Shown: piece by piece, positions 46,491-55,012 of the stretch
Numbering within the stretch: position 1 is the stretch's first letter
Layout: every line of letters begins with the position of its first letter
Source: JBBDXI01 sp040902425
GTDB taxonomy: Bacteria > Planctomycetota > Phycisphaerae > Phycisphaerales > UBA1924
DNA: 64,000 nt
Direction of reading: 5' to 3'
Assembly: GCA_040902425.1 (NCBI GenBank)
Contig: JBBDXI010000028.1
Location: forward strand, 111,423 to 175,422
Notes under the pieces: model-generated
Seen by the model: only the letters and a program-made list of their open reading frames with translations
Told to the model about the DNA's origin: nothing
The model's database searches: none
Made by a program: the position numbers and the translations under genes

Positions 46491-46913
46491 GTGGCCAAGA
46501 CCTTCCGCTGCCGCCTGATCACGCCCACCGCGCAGGTTCTTGATGAGCCGGTGTCGTACGCCTCGATCCCCGCGTGGGACGGCCTCTTCGGCGTGCTCCC
46601 GAACCGGGCGCCGATCGTGGCGAAACTGGGCACGGGCGAGCTGCGGCTGGATTTCGGGGGCGAGAAGGGCGGGAGCCGGTCGTTCCTGGTCCAGGACGGC
46701 TTCGTGCAGATGATCAGCAACAAGCTGACGATCCTGGCGACCCTCGCGCTGCCGGTGGAGACCCTCAGCGAGCCGGAGGCGAAGGCGGAGCTTGCCGAGG
46801 CCGAGGCCCGCCAGGCCGGCACCGGACCGGACCGGGAGAAAGTCCGGAAGGACCGCGAGCGGGCGAGGACCAAGGTCCGCCTGGCGCGGAAGTCGGCCGG
46901 ACGCGGGATCTGA
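46491..46913 (+). CDS. atpC: F-type ATP synthase epsilon subunit
   Basis: 140 residues. N-terminal beta domain with FRCRLITPT, IPAWDGLFGVLPNRAPIV and GTGELRL matches AtpC; the C-terminal helical pair (about 85-135) is present but the end is basic. It regulates and couples F1 rotation. GTG 46491 was chosen over TTG 46485 because GGAG lies six bases upstream. No other ATP synthase gene is in the window. Confidence 0.88.
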   Translation: MAKTFRCRLITPTAQVLDEPVSYASIPAWDGLFGVLPNRAPIVAKLGTGELRLDFGGEKGGSRSFLVQDGFVQMISNKLTILATLALPVETLSEPEAKAELAEAEARQAGTGPDREKVRKDRERARTKVRLARKSAGRGI

Positions 46914-46932
46914 TACGGGCGGGCCGTCGCCC

Positions 46933-47412
46933 TCAGCGCTTCCGGCTCATCGCCCGGTCCACGTCGCGTTTGCTCTCCCGGGCGGAGATCGTCTGCCGCT
47001 TGTCGAAGCGCGATCTGCCCTTGCCCAGCCCGATCAGCAGCTTGGCGAACCCGTTCTTGAAGTAGAGCTTCAGGGGGAGGATGGTCATCCCCTTCTGCTC
47101 GACCTGGCGGGCGAGCTTGAGGATCTCGCGCCGGTGGGCCAGGAGCTTGCGGGTGCGTGCCATCGCCGGGCGGTCGGGCCCCCCGGCCGCGGGCCCGTAC
47201 TCGTCGATGTTGACGCTGTGCAGGTACAGCGCCAACGGGTCCTCCTGGACGCGGATGTACCCCTCCGCCAGGGAGACCCGTCCATCCCGGACGCTCTTGA
47301 CCTCGGGGCCGGCCAGGACCATCCCCACCTCCAGGGTGTCGGAAATGGCGTAGTCGAACCGGGCCCGGCGGTTCTCGATCGTCGGGTCCTGCTTTGGCGG
47401 CTTGCGGGCCAT
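46933..47412 (-). CDS. smpB: SsrA-binding protein SmpB
   Basis: 159 residues. Binds tmRNA and delivers it to stalled ribosomes. Family motifs: ISDTLEVGMVLAGPEVKS, AEGYIRV, HSVNI.EY and the basic C-terminal tail that enters the mRNA channel. The start is supported by a CATAAT box seven bases before ATG 47412. No tmRNA gene is seen beside it. Confidence 0.96.
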   Translation of the reverse strand: MARKPPKQDPTIENRRARFDYAISDTLEVGMVLAGPEVKSVRDGRVSLAEGYIRVQEDPLALYLHSVNIDEYGPAAGGPDRPAMARTRKLLAHRREILKLARQVEQKGMTILPLKLYFKNGFAKLLIGLGKGRSRFDKRQTISARESKRDVDRAMSRKR

Positions 47413-47419
47413 CGGGTCG

Positions 47420-47425
47420 ATTATG
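47420..47425 (-). promoter_or_regulatory. -10 box CATAAT, leaderless smpB transcript
   Basis: CATAAT on the minus strand ends seven bases before ATG 47412, matching the consensus TATAAT at five of six positions. Confidence 0.5.
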
Positions 47426-47515
47426 GCATCACGAGGGGGCCATCGCCGTTCTGCCCCTCAGGGGGGGCGGGGGCCGCCGGGGGAACTTTCCTGCGGCGGA
47501 CGCTGTAGACGGTGG

Positions 47516-47521
47516 TAGACT
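47516..47521 (+). promoter_or_regulatory. Possible -10 box TAGACT for the thioredoxin-like gene
   Basis: TAGACT lies 54 bases before ATG 47576, leaving room for the strong GGAGGT ribosome site. A partial copy (GTAGAC) lies 11 bases upstream. Confidence 0.35.
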
Positions 47522-47575
47522 GCGTACGCGGGAGCGGAGACACCGGGGTTTTGACCCACAGTCCGGAGGTATCCC

Positions 47576-48118
47576 ATGAAGATGGTCATCGTGCTGGTGC
47601 TGGTCGGGGCGGGGCTGCTCGGGCTGGTCGTCTATGCCCAGATGCAGGGTGAGGACACGACCGAGGAGACCTCGGGCGCCGTCGTCACGGCAACCCGCGG
47701 CTCAGCGCCGGCGGCCAAGCCGGTCATGCACGCCAGCGGGTTCAAGCTGGAGGATTACCGCGGGGAGGTGGTCGTCATGGACTTCTGGGCGACGTGGTGC
47801 GGCCCGTGCAAGATGGCCATGCCCGGCGTGCAGAAGCTGCACGAGAAGTTCCAGGGCCGCCCCGTCCGGGTCTTCGGCATGAGCTGCTGGGAGCGCGGCG
47901 GGGACCCCGCCAGCTACATGAAGCAGAACGGCTTCACCTACAGCCTGGTGACCAACACCGACCAGATCGCGCAGGGCTACGGGGTCCGGGGCATCCCGCA
48001 CTTCGTGGTGATCGGCGTGAAGGGCGAGACGCTCATGTCGGTCTCCGGCTACAGCAAGGCCAACGAGGAGAAGTTGGCGCAGACCGTCGAGCAGCACCTG
48101 AAAGACAACAACCTTTAA
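47576..48118 (+). CDS. TlpA/ResA-like membrane-anchored thioredoxin
   Basis: 180 residues. N-terminal membrane anchor (about 4-21), then a thioredoxin fold with the active site WCGPC at 74-78 and the cis-proline in GIPH. The catalytic side faces the periplasm. Such proteins reduce disulfides for cytochrome c maturation or envelope repair; no ccm genes are near. An optimal GGAGGT site precedes the ATG by five bases. Confidence 0.92.
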   Translation: MKMVIVLVLVGAGLLGLVVYAQMQGEDTTEETSGAVVTATRGSAPAAKPVMHASGFKLEDYRGEVVVMDFWATWCGPCKMAMPGVQKLHEKFQGRPVRVFGMSCWERGGDPASYMKQNGFTYSLVTNTDQIAQGYGVRGIPHFVVIGVKGETLMSVSGYSKANEEKLAQTVEQHLKDNNL

Positions 48119-48173
48119 GCCGGACGCCGACGGCCCGGAGGGGCGCCGACGGGCGCGATCCTCGGCGCGGCGG

Positions 48174-48179
48174 TACTCT
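48174..48179 (+). promoter_or_regulatory. -10 box TACTCT, leaderless transcript
   Basis: TACTCT ends six bases before GTG 48186. Confidence 0.5.
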
Positions 48180-48185
48180 TGCGAC

Positions 48186-48911
48186 GTGGACGGATTCCCG
48201 GTCGTTCTCATCGTCGTCGCCTTCGTCGCGATCGCCGTCGTCGCGATCTATCTGTCGCACCAGGCCGCGAAGAAACGGCGGGAGGCCCTGGCGGCCCTCG
48301 CCGGGTCCCTGGGGTGGTCTTTCGACCCCGGCGAGACGCCGCCGTGGGCCGAGCACAACACGTTCGATTGCTTCGAGCGCGGCCACACGCGCCGGGTGTT
48401 CAACACCCTGCGGGGGCCGCTGGAGATCGGTGGGCGCCGGTTCGAGGGGCTCGCCGGGGATTACTCGTACAAGGTGACGTCGAGCAACGGCAAGACCACG
48501 ACCACCCACACCTACCGATTCAGCTATCTCATCCTGCGGCTCCCGTTCCTCACCCCGGGCCTCGCCATCCGCCACGAGGGGCTGCTCGACAAGCTGGCCG
48601 GCGCCATCGGCTTCGACGACATCGACTTCGAGAGCAGCGAGTTCAGCCGCCGCTTCCACGTCAAGAGCCCCGACAAGCGGTTCGCCTACGACGTGGTGAG
48701 CCCGAGGATGATGGAGTTTCTCCTGGCAGGGCGCCAGTGCCCCGGCGTCTCCATCTCGGGCGTGCTGTGCTGCCTCACCGACGGCACCGGCCGCTGGGAA
48801 CCGGCGGAGTTCACCGGCAAGATCGGTTGGGCAAGGGAGTTCTTCGGCCACTGGCCGGAGTTCCTCACCAGGCAGCTCGACGAGCGCAGCGGCCAGGGAG
48901 CGCGGGCATGA
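48186..48911 (+). CDS. Single-span membrane protein paired with LemA
   Basis: 241 residues from GTG 48186. One N-terminal membrane span (about 4-22) and a soluble domain of mixed strands containing GDYSYKV, HTYRFSYL and a VSPRMMEFLL segment. No named domain was recognised. It overlaps the lemA ATG (ATGA), so the two products probably act together. LemA neighbours are often uncharacterised membrane proteins of this kind. Confidence 0.72.
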   Translation: MDGFPVVLIVVAFVAIAVVAIYLSHQAAKKRREALAALAGSLGWSFDPGETPPWAEHNTFDCFERGHTRRVFNTLRGPLEIGGRRFEGLAGDYSYKVTSSNGKTTTTHTYRFSYLILRLPFLTPGLAIRHEGLLDKLAGAIGFDDIDFESSEFSRRFHVKSPDKRFAYDVVSPRMMEFLLAGRQCPGVSISGVLCCLTDGTGRWEPAEFTGKIGWAREFFGHWPEFLTRQLDERSGQGARA

Positions 48912-49507
48912 ACGGAGGAGGAGGAGGGCTGATTGTCGCGGGCCTCATCGCGGCCGCCGCGCTCGTGCCGCTGGTGTGGCTGATCGCGACGTACAACCGC
49001 TTCATCCGCCTGAAGCAGCACATGGCCGAGAGCTGGGCGGACATCGACGTCGAGCTGAAGCGTCGCCACGACCTGATCCCCAACCTGGTCGAGACCGTCA
49101 AGGGCTACGCGTCGCACGAGCGCGAGGTGCTGGAGCAGCTGATCCGCCTCCGCAACACCGCGGCGGCGGCCCACGGGTCGGCGGCGTCGCAGGCGGCGGA
49201 TGAGTCGGCGATGCTCGTGGGGCTCAAGCGGGTCTTCGCGGTGGCGGAGGCCTACCCCGAGCTGAAGGCGAGCCAGAACTTCCTCTCGCTGCAGCAGGAG
49301 CTTGCGCTGACGGAGGACCGCATCGCCGCGGCCCGGCGGTTCTTCAACGGCAACGTGCGGGAGCTGAACCAGCTGTGCGCCCAGTTCCCGACCAGCCTGG
49401 TCGCGGGGATGGCCGGGGCGAAGGAGCAGACGTTCTTCGAGCTCTCCAGCGAGGCGGAGCGGGTCGTGCCGCGGGTGAGCCTCGGGTCGCAGACGCAGCC
49501 GCTGTGA
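48908..49507 (+). CDS. LemA family protein
   Basis: 199 residues. One N-terminal helix (about 7-27), then the conserved YNRFIRLKQ, ESWADIDVELKRRHDLIPNL and VKGYASHE stretch, and a coiled helical domain ending NG.VRELN. LemA proteins are small membrane-anchored coiled-coil proteins of unclear function. Coupled to the upstream gene. Confidence 0.93.
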   Translation: MNGGGGGLIVAGLIAAAALVPLVWLIATYNRFIRLKQHMAESWADIDVELKRRHDLIPNLVETVKGYASHEREVLEQLIRLRNTAAAAHGSAASQAADESAMLVGLKRVFAVAEAYPELKASQNFLSLQQELALTEDRIAAARRFFNGNVRELNQLCAQFPTSLVAGMAGAKEQTFFELSSEAERVVPRVSLGSQTQPL

Positions 49508-49526
49508 CGGCGAGGGCGGGCTGCAC

Positions 49527-50234
49527 TCACTCCGACTTCACGGTGTTCCGCAGGATGCCGAGGCGGTCGATCTCGACCTCGACGGTGTCGCCGGCCTTCA
49601 GCCACACCGGGGGGGTGCGGGCCATGCCCACGCCGCTGGGCGTGCCGGTCAGGATCGCGGTCCCCGGCATGAGCGTGGTGCCCCGCGACAGGTCCGCGAT
49701 CAGCCGCGCCACCGGGAACATCATCTCCGCCGTCGAAGCGTCCTGCATCGTCTCGCCGTTGACCCGGCAGCGCACGCGGAGCGCCTGCGGGTCGGGGACC
49801 TCCGCCGCCGGGACCAGGCGCGGCCCCATGGGGCAAAACGTGTCGAAGCTCTTCCCGCGGCAGAACTGGCCGCCGGAGCCCTCCTTCTGCCACCAGCGGG
49901 CGGAGACGTCGTTGGCGCCGCAGTAGCCCAGGACACACTCGAGGGCGCGGGCCTCCGGCACATCGCGGGCCGCCCGGCCGAGCACCACCGCCAGCTCGGC
50001 CTCGAAGTCCACCTGCTCGCGGTCCTGGCAGATGCGGGGGATCACGATGGCGTCGCCGTCGAGGGACGCCGAGGCGGGGTTCTTGGTGAAGATCATGGGG
50101 CGCGTCGGGGCGGCAGCGCCCTGCTCCTTCGCGTGCTCCGCGTAGTTGCGCCCGATGCCGATGATGTGGCGGATGGGGAGCGGGCCGGCGGGGGTCTGGA
50201 CGGCGATGCCGAACTCGGCGCGGATGAGGTTCAT
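49527..50234 (-). CDS. Fumarylacetoacetate hydrolase family protein
   Basis: 235 residues. GIGRNYAEHAKE, DFEAELAVVLG with the metal-binding acidic residues, GYCGANDVSAR and LTGTPSGVG are all family motifs. Members cleave C-C bonds of beta-diketones or act as oxaloacetate decarboxylases. Substrate cannot be told. TAGGAT lies six bases before ATG 50234, and the next gene is mqnD, 30 bases upstream in the same direction. Confidence 0.9.
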   Translation of the reverse strand: MNLIRAEFGIAVQTPAGPLPIRHIIGIGRNYAEHAKEQGAAAPTRPMIFTKNPASASLDGDAIVIPRICQDREQVDFEAELAVVLGRAARDVPEARALECVLGYCGANDVSARWWQKEGSGGQFCRGKSFDTFCPMGPRLVPAAEVPDPQALRVRCRVNGETMQDASTAEMMFPVARLIADLSRGTTLMPGTAILTGTPSGVGMARTPPVWLKAGDTVEVEIDRLGILRNTVKSE

Positions 50235-50240
50235 CGCCCC

Positions 50241-50246
50241 ATCCTA
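50241..50246 (-). promoter_or_regulatory. -10 box TAGGAT, leaderless FAH-family transcript
   Basis: TAGGAT on the minus strand ends six bases before ATG 50234, in the short gap after mqnD. Confidence 0.45.
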
Positions 50247-50264
50247 CCCGCGATCGGAACGCCG

Positions 50265-51194
50265 TCAGAGCGTCTCGATGGGCCCGACCGCCGGGCAGAG
50301 ACCGGCCGCGTGCCCGCGCGAGAGCAGCCGCTCGATCGCCTGCCGCCCATCCGGGCCCATGTCCAGCGTCCGCTGGTTGACGTACATCCCGACGAAAGTC
50401 TCGATCCGCTCGGGCGTGGCGGCCGCGCCGCCCTCGCTGGCCATCGCGAACGAGCAGGCATACTCCAGCGACCGTTCGCGGTGGGCCAGGGCGTGCTCGA
50501 TCGACCGGCGCAGCACGGCGGCCACCTCGCGGGCCGACCCCGCCCCGAAGCGCTCATCCAGGTCCCGCCGGACGGCGTTCAGCCCCAGCGGGAGGGGAAG
50601 GCCCGTGTCCTCCTTCCACCATTCACCGAGGTCGGCGACCTGCCGCAGGCCGAGGTCGCCGAACGTGAGCTGCCCCTCGTGGATCACGAGCCCCGCGCCC
50701 ACCTCGCCCCGCGCCACCGCCCCGAGGATGCGGTCGAACGGCATCTCCACGGACTCGAACTCGTGGGCGATGAGCAGGCCCAGCACGAGGAACGCCGTCG
50801 TGCGTCTGCCCGGGACGGCGATGACCGGCTTCTGCGCCCGGATGCACCAGTCGCACTTGATGGTCGAGTCCATCCGGACCACGACCTTCGGGCCGTACCC
50901 ATTCCCGAACGAGGCCCCGCAGGAGGTCAGGGTGTAGCGCCCTGCGGCGTCGGCCCAGGCCCGGGCAGAAAGGGCCGTGATGTCCAGGTCGGCGTCGCCC
51001 GCGGCTCGCCGGTTCAGGGTCTCGATGTCGGCGGGAACGGCCCGGTAGTCGAAGCGGCCCGTGTCAATCGTCGGGCGCCCGGCGCCGCCGGCTTGGGGAA
51101 TCCCGTCGGGATGCACCATCCCCGTGATCGGCCACCACATGAAGGCGTCGTCGGGGTCGGGCGAGTGGCCGAGCGTGAGCGTGGGCCGCGGCAT
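50265..51194 (-). CDS. mqnD: 1,4-dihydroxy-6-naphthoate synthase, futalosine pathway
   Basis: 309 residues. Makes 1,4-dihydroxy-6-naphthoate from cyclic dehypoxanthinyl futalosine on the alternative menaquinone route. GHSPDPDDAFM near the N-terminus, DITALSA, VIHEGQLTF and the C-terminal YVN.RT are typical. Other mqn genes are not in the window. TACCAT lies eight bases before ATG 51194. Confidence 0.92.
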   Translation of the reverse strand: MPRPTLTLGHSPDPDDAFMWWPITGMVHPDGIPQAGGAGRPTIDTGRFDYRAVPADIETLNRRAAGDADLDITALSARAWADAAGRYTLTSCGASFGNGYGPKVVVRMDSTIKCDWCIRAQKPVIAVPGRRTTAFLVLGLLIAHEFESVEMPFDRILGAVARGEVGAGLVIHEGQLTFGDLGLRQVADLGEWWKEDTGLPLPLGLNAVRRDLDERFGAGSAREVAAVLRRSIEHALAHRERSLEYACSFAMASEGGAAATPERIETFVGMYVNQRTLDMGPDGRQAIERLLSRGHAAGLCPAVGPIETL

Positions 51195-51202
51195 GGGGCC
51201 GG

Positions 51203-51208
51203 ATGGTA
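51203..51208 (-). promoter_or_regulatory. -10 box TACCAT, leaderless mqnD transcript
   Basis: TACCAT on the minus strand ends eight bases before ATG 51194. Confidence 0.45.
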
Positions 51209-51327
51209 GCCGGATGGCCCGATCGAGCCATGCCGCGGATGCCGCGGCTCATCGGTCCCATACGCCCGGGCTACGCTGCGTCAGGAGAGTCGGGGCCGGC
51301 CCGCCGGTGTTCCCATTCGTTCAACCG

Positions 51328-51993
51328 ATGACAGGCGTCCGCACAAACCCGCTCGGCCCCACCGGCTCCCCCGAGGCCGAGGTGGTGCTGCTCCCCCAAC
51401 GCGCCGTCTTCTGGCCCTCCGCCCGCACCCTGCTCATCGCGGACCTGCACCTCGGCAAGTGCGAGACCATCCGCGCCCACGGCGGCCCGATGCCCGAGTC
51501 CATCCTCCGCGCCGACCTCGACCGCCTCTCGGCCGTCCTGACGCGGACCGAGGCCGCCCGCCTCATCATTCTGGGCGACCTCCTGCACGCCGCGATCGGC
51601 GTCACCGACTGGCTGGTGGATGTGGTGGGGGAGTGGCGCCGGCGGCACGCCGGGGTCGAGTTCCTCGCCGTCCCCGGCAACCACGATTCCCGGCTCGAGG
51701 CGGTCGCCGATCCCTGGCGTCTCCGTCCCGTGCCCCCCGGCTTTGCCGACGGCCCCTTCGCGTTCTGCCACCACCCCTGCGAGTCGGACACGCACTACAT
51801 CTGGGCGGGCCACGTCCATCCGCTCGCGGCACTTCGCTCGCGGCGCGATGAGCTCGACCTGCCCTGCTTCTGGCTCGCGCCCCGCACCGGGGTTCTCCCC
51901 GCCTTCAGCGCCTTCACCGGCGGCCTCGCCCTTCGCCCCCGCGCCGGCGAGCGACTCTTCGCCATCGCCGAAGGCCGCGTGTTCGAGCTCTGA
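51328..51993 (+). CDS. pdeM: Ligase-associated phosphoesterase PdeM
   Basis: 221 residues. Metallophosphoesterase motifs ADLHLGK, LGDLLH, GNHD and GHVHP occur in order, with the short size of the ligase-associated PdeM subgroup. It is a DNA-repair nuclease/phosphodiesterase candidate that normally clusters with LigB-type ligase, an exonuclease and the helicase; here the helicase is at 26818 and no ligase is seen. No promoter or clear ribosome site was found before ATG 51328. Confidence 0.82.
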   Translation: MTGVRTNPLGPTGSPEAEVVLLPQRAVFWPSARTLLIADLHLGKCETIRAHGGPMPESILRADLDRLSAVLTRTEAARLIILGDLLHAAIGVTDWLVDVVGEWRRRHAGVEFLAVPGNHDSRLEAVADPWRLRPVPPGFADGPFAFCHHPCESDTHYIWAGHVHPLAALRSRRDELDLPCFWLAPRTGVLPAFSAFTGGLALRPRAGERLFAIAEGRVFEL

Positions 51994-52092
51994 GACGGCG
52001 GTGCCGCTCAGAGCGAGCGACGCACTCGCCCGCCTTGCTCGAAGCTCCCGCGCCGCCGAAAACGCGACGGTCGGAGGGCGTCCGGCCGATGC

Positions 52093-52902
52093 ATGGGGAT
52101 GGCCCCATCACACGACCCGGGCCTTGTCAGGATCCGCGACCTCCTTCACGGCATCGCCGCGCTCCTGGCCGTCGGCGGCGCCTGCCAGGCGGCCACCCAC
52201 TGGTCCGCGGCCGAGCAGGCCGCCATAGTCGGTTGCATCGCGTCCCTGGGCCTGCAGCCCCCGGGCGGTCAGGGCCCGCAGTACGTGGTCACCCAGGTGA
52301 GCAGCGAGATTGAGTCGGTCGATCTGCGGCACGCGCGCCTGCATGGCACGGCTCCGCTCGACGTCTACATAGGCGTGGTCGAGAGTGCCCGACCCGCGGG
52401 AGTCGTCCTCTCGGCGAGCGACACCGCCATCCATCTGCCCCCGGGCCAGCTCTTCACCCTTGAAGTCCGCGGAGACACGGGGACTCAGCAGTTCTCGTGC
52501 ACCTCTGGCACCAGCTTGCGGGATATCGCCGATGGGGTGAACGCGTTCGGATTCCAGACCGGAGTCTGGGCGAACTGGAATCTGTCGAGGGTTCATTTCC
52601 AGTCGAACTCGGTCGGGGCTGGGGCTTTCGTCAGCGTCCGCATCATCGAGGGCTACGCCGAGGGCAACGCCGCGATGTACGGGACGCCGACCAGCAATCC
52701 ATGGGCACCGGATCCCGCGACGCGGTCGGACTCGGCTTCCGACTACGGCAGCGATCCCGTGGTCACGATGAACGGGCACCTCGCTACGAATGTCGGGCTG
52801 CGATACAGCGTGAACGTGCCCGAGCTACGCGTGCATGTCACCTTGGACGACGTGTGGGTCTGGGGCGCATTCAGGGCATTCCAAGTCCGAAGAGCGCACT
52901 GA
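52093..52902 (+). CDS. Secreted protein resembling the central (hook IN) part of flagellin
   Basis: 269 residues. Signal peptide about 1-33, ending CQA. The body has LFTLEVRGDTG, then SGTSLRDIADGVNAF and FQSNSVGAGAFVSVRI, the layout of the flagellin hook IN motif in the D2/D3 region. Near the end, SDYGSDPVVTMNGHLAT and VNVPELRVHVTLD fit the following flagellin strand pattern. It has no flagellin N- or C-terminal helical ends, so it cannot polymerise as flagellin. Local GC is near 58 percent in the line counted, lower than neighbours. Start uncertain: ATG 52099 is also possible. Confidence 0.6.
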   Translation: MGMAPSHDPGLVRIRDLLHGIAALLAVGGACQAATHWSAAEQAAIVGCIASLGLQPPGGQGPQYVVTQVSSEIESVDLRHARLHGTAPLDVYIGVVESARPAGVVLSASDTAIHLPPGQLFTLEVRGDTGTQQFSCTSGTSLRDIADGVNAFGFQTGVWANWNLSRVHFQSNSVGAGAFVSVRIIEGYAEGNAAMYGTPTSNPWAPDPATRSDSASDYGSDPVVTMNGHLATNVGLRYSVNVPELRVHVTLDDVWVWGAFRAFQVRRAH

Positions 52903-52924
52903 CCCGCTCCCGCTCCGACCCTCA

Positions 52925-52930
52925 TACGCT
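52925..52930 (+). promoter_or_regulatory. -10 box TACGCT, leaderless aminotransferase transcript
   Basis: TACGCT ends six bases before ATG 52937, 22 bases after the preceding gene. Confidence 0.45.
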
Positions 52931-52936
52931 CTGCGG

Positions 52937-54154
52937 ATGTTCCCCCCCGCGGCCCGCTTCCAGCCCTACGGCACCACCATCTTCGCCGAGATGACCGCCC
53001 TGGCGAACCGCTGCGGCGCTGTCAACCTCGCCCAGGGCTTCCCCGACTTCGACGGCCCGGAGTTCATCAAGGCCGCGGCCGCGCGGGCCATGCAGCAGGG
53101 CCACAACCAGTACGCCCGCATGCAGGGCGTCCCGGAGCTCAACGCCGCCATCGTCGCCCGCTGGAAGCACGCCACCGGCCAGGCCATCGACGGCGAGTCC
53201 CAGGTCACGGTCACCAGCGGCTGCACCGAGGCGCTCGCGGCCACGTTCCTCGGCCTGCTGAACCCGGGCGATGAGGTGATCCTCTTCGAGCCCTGGTACG
53301 ACTGCTACCACGTGGGGGCCACCATGGCGGGCGCCCGGGTGCGCGGCGTCACGCTGCACGCCAGTGAGCCGGGGCGTCCGCGCCCCGGGTTCTCCTTCAA
53401 CCCCGGCGAACTCGCGAACGCTTTCACCCCCAAGACCCGCGCCATCGTCATCAACACGCCCCACAACCCCACCGGCAAGGTCTTCTCGCGCGACGAACTG
53501 GCCCTCATCGCCGGCCTGTGCCAGGAGCACAACACGGTTGCCATCACCGACGAGGTCTACGAGCACCTCACCTTCGATCCGGCCCAGCCGCACATCCCCA
53601 TCGCGACGCTCCCGGGCATGGCCGATTGCACCATCACCCTCTCCAGCCTTGGCAAGTCGTTCAGCCTCACGGGCTGGAAGATCGGCTGGGCCATCGCCTC
53701 CGCCGAGCTCACGCGCGCCGTCCGGGCAGCGCACCAGTTCCTCGTCTTCTGCTCCAGCACCCCCCTCCAGCACGGCGCGGCCGCGGCCCTCACGCCCGGC
53801 GGCGAGGGCGAGGCCCACATCGCTTCGCTCCGCGCCCAGCTCAGGGAGGCCCGCGACTACCTCAGCGGCGCCCTGACCGAACTCGGCTTCGTTGTCTATC
53901 CGCCCGCCGGCACGTACTTCATCATGGCCGACCACACGCGCCTCTCCCCGCGCCTGGGCATCGACCCCGAGCAGCCGGGCGCCGATGTCGCCTTCTGCCG
54001 CGCCCTCACCGAGAAGATCGGCGTCGCCGCCATCCCCCCCAGCCCCTTCTACGAAGACCCCGCACGCGGCCGGCGCCTGGCCCGCTTCGCCTTCTGCAAG
54101 CGCTCGGCCACGCTCGAAGAGGCGGTCCGCCGCCTCCAGACCCTCCGCGCCTAG
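52937..54154 (+). CDS. Class I/II PLP-dependent aminotransferase (methionine/kynurenine type)
   Basis: 405 residues. AVNLAQGFPDF, TSGCTEAL, NTPHNPTGKVF, ITDEVYEHL and SLGKSFSLTGWKIGW with the PLP-binding lysine all present, then RFAFCK near the end. The QGFPDF start is seen in the methionine/kynurenine aminotransferase branch (YbdL-like). No pathway neighbour is informative. Its stop shares a CTAG palindrome with the convergent gene. Confidence 0.92.
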   Translation: MFPPAARFQPYGTTIFAEMTALANRCGAVNLAQGFPDFDGPEFIKAAAARAMQQGHNQYARMQGVPELNAAIVARWKHATGQAIDGESQVTVTSGCTEALAATFLGLLNPGDEVILFEPWYDCYHVGATMAGARVRGVTLHASEPGRPRPGFSFNPGELANAFTPKTRAIVINTPHNPTGKVFSRDELALIAGLCQEHNTVAITDEVYEHLTFDPAQPHIPIATLPGMADCTITLSSLGKSFSLTGWKIGWAIASAELTRAVRAAHQFLVFCSSTPLQHGAAAALTPGGEGEAHIASLRAQLREARDYLSGALTELGFVVYPPAGTYFIMADHTRLSPRLGIDPEQPGADVAFCRALTEKIGVAAIPPSPFYEDPARGRRLARFAFCKRSATLEEAVRRLQTLRA

Positions 54155-54567
54155 GCCCCCGCGTGCCGCACAATCTGGTACGCCCAGAGCGCCGCAACCA
54201 GCAGCAGGGACGCGGCCCACGCCGCACGGCGCTCCCCCCGCGACAGCGACACCGCCAGCCCACGACCGGCGCCCAGCCGTAGGGCGAGGAGGCCTGCCAG
54301 CAACGCCCCACCGATCACGACAAGTGGGTTCTGGACCACCGCCCCGACCACATCGCCCTCCCCCAGCCGCATCACCGCCCGGGTCCCGCCGCAGGTCGGG
54401 CACGGCACGCCGGTCAGCGCCCGCAGGGGGCACGCCGTCTGATCGATCCCGCGCGCGACCGCCACCCACGCCTGCGCCGCCACCAGCGCGCCCCACACTC
54501 CCACGATCACGACCGCCCACCACGGCAGCCACAGATCGCGACAGACTCGGACTACGGATACTTTCAC
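54151..54567 (-). CDS. DUF2752 membrane protein
   Basis: 138 residues from GTG 54567. CPLRALTGVPCPTCGGTRA is the DUF2752 signature, with membrane helices on either side (about 12-32, 60-85 and 110-130). Function unknown. It is 20 bases downstream of the DUF4190 gene and probably co-transcribed. Confidence 0.87.
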   Translation of the reverse strand: MKVSVVRVCRDLWLPWWAVVIVGVWGALVAAQAWVAVARGIDQTACPLRALTGVPCPTCGGTRAVMRLGEGDVVGAVVQNPLVVIGGALLAGLLALRLGAGRGLAVSLSRGERRAAWAASLLLVAALWAYQIVRHAGA

Positions 54568-54587
54568 GGCCCTCCCCGCCCGCGGTC

Positions 54588-54908
54588 TCAGCCGCCGCTG
54601 CCCGCGGCCGCGCCGGCCGCCACGGCGCCGCCCAGGACCAGCATCATCAGCAGCCAGATGCCCAGGCCGACGCACAGGAGGATCACGCTGATCATCCCGC
54701 AGATCTTCCCCGCCTGCGTCAGGCCGCGCCCACTGGGGTCCATGCGTCCGGAATCCATCTCCTTCAGATCGGCGTTGCCCATCACCCAGGCGATGATGCC
54801 GCAGATCACGCAGACAACCAGTCCGAGGATCCCCAGGGTCAGGATCATCCCGCCGCGGTGGGGCTTCATTGACATGCTCGGGGTGCTGGTGGGTGGAAAC
54901 TGGCTCAT
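54588..54908 (-). CDS. DUF4190-like two-helix membrane protein
   Basis: 106 residues. An N-terminal P/S/T-rich stretch, two helices (about 20-44 and 70-98) and the linker GNADLKEMDSGRMDPSGRGLTQAGKI are typical of DUF4190-type proteins, often beside DUF2752. GAGAGGAG precedes ATG 54908. Function unknown. Confidence 0.82.
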   Translation of the reverse strand: MSQFPPTSTPSMSMKPHRGGMILTLGILGLVVCVICGIIAWVMGNADLKEMDSGRMDPSGRGLTQAGKICGMISVILLCVGLGIWLLMMLVLGGAVAAGAAAGSGG

Positions 54909-55012
54909 CGGTGCTCCTCTCGGGTGATGGGGGTGGGGCGTGCAGCACAAACTACCGGCACCCGGCGCGGGCGTCAAAGCCGCTCCCGCCCGCGCCCCTG
55001 CCCTTCCCCCGG

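Noticed and set aside
52922..54532. Minus-strand 536-codon frame opposite the aminotransferase
   Set aside because: No motifs and rich in G, A, R and V; antisense to a well-conserved enzyme.
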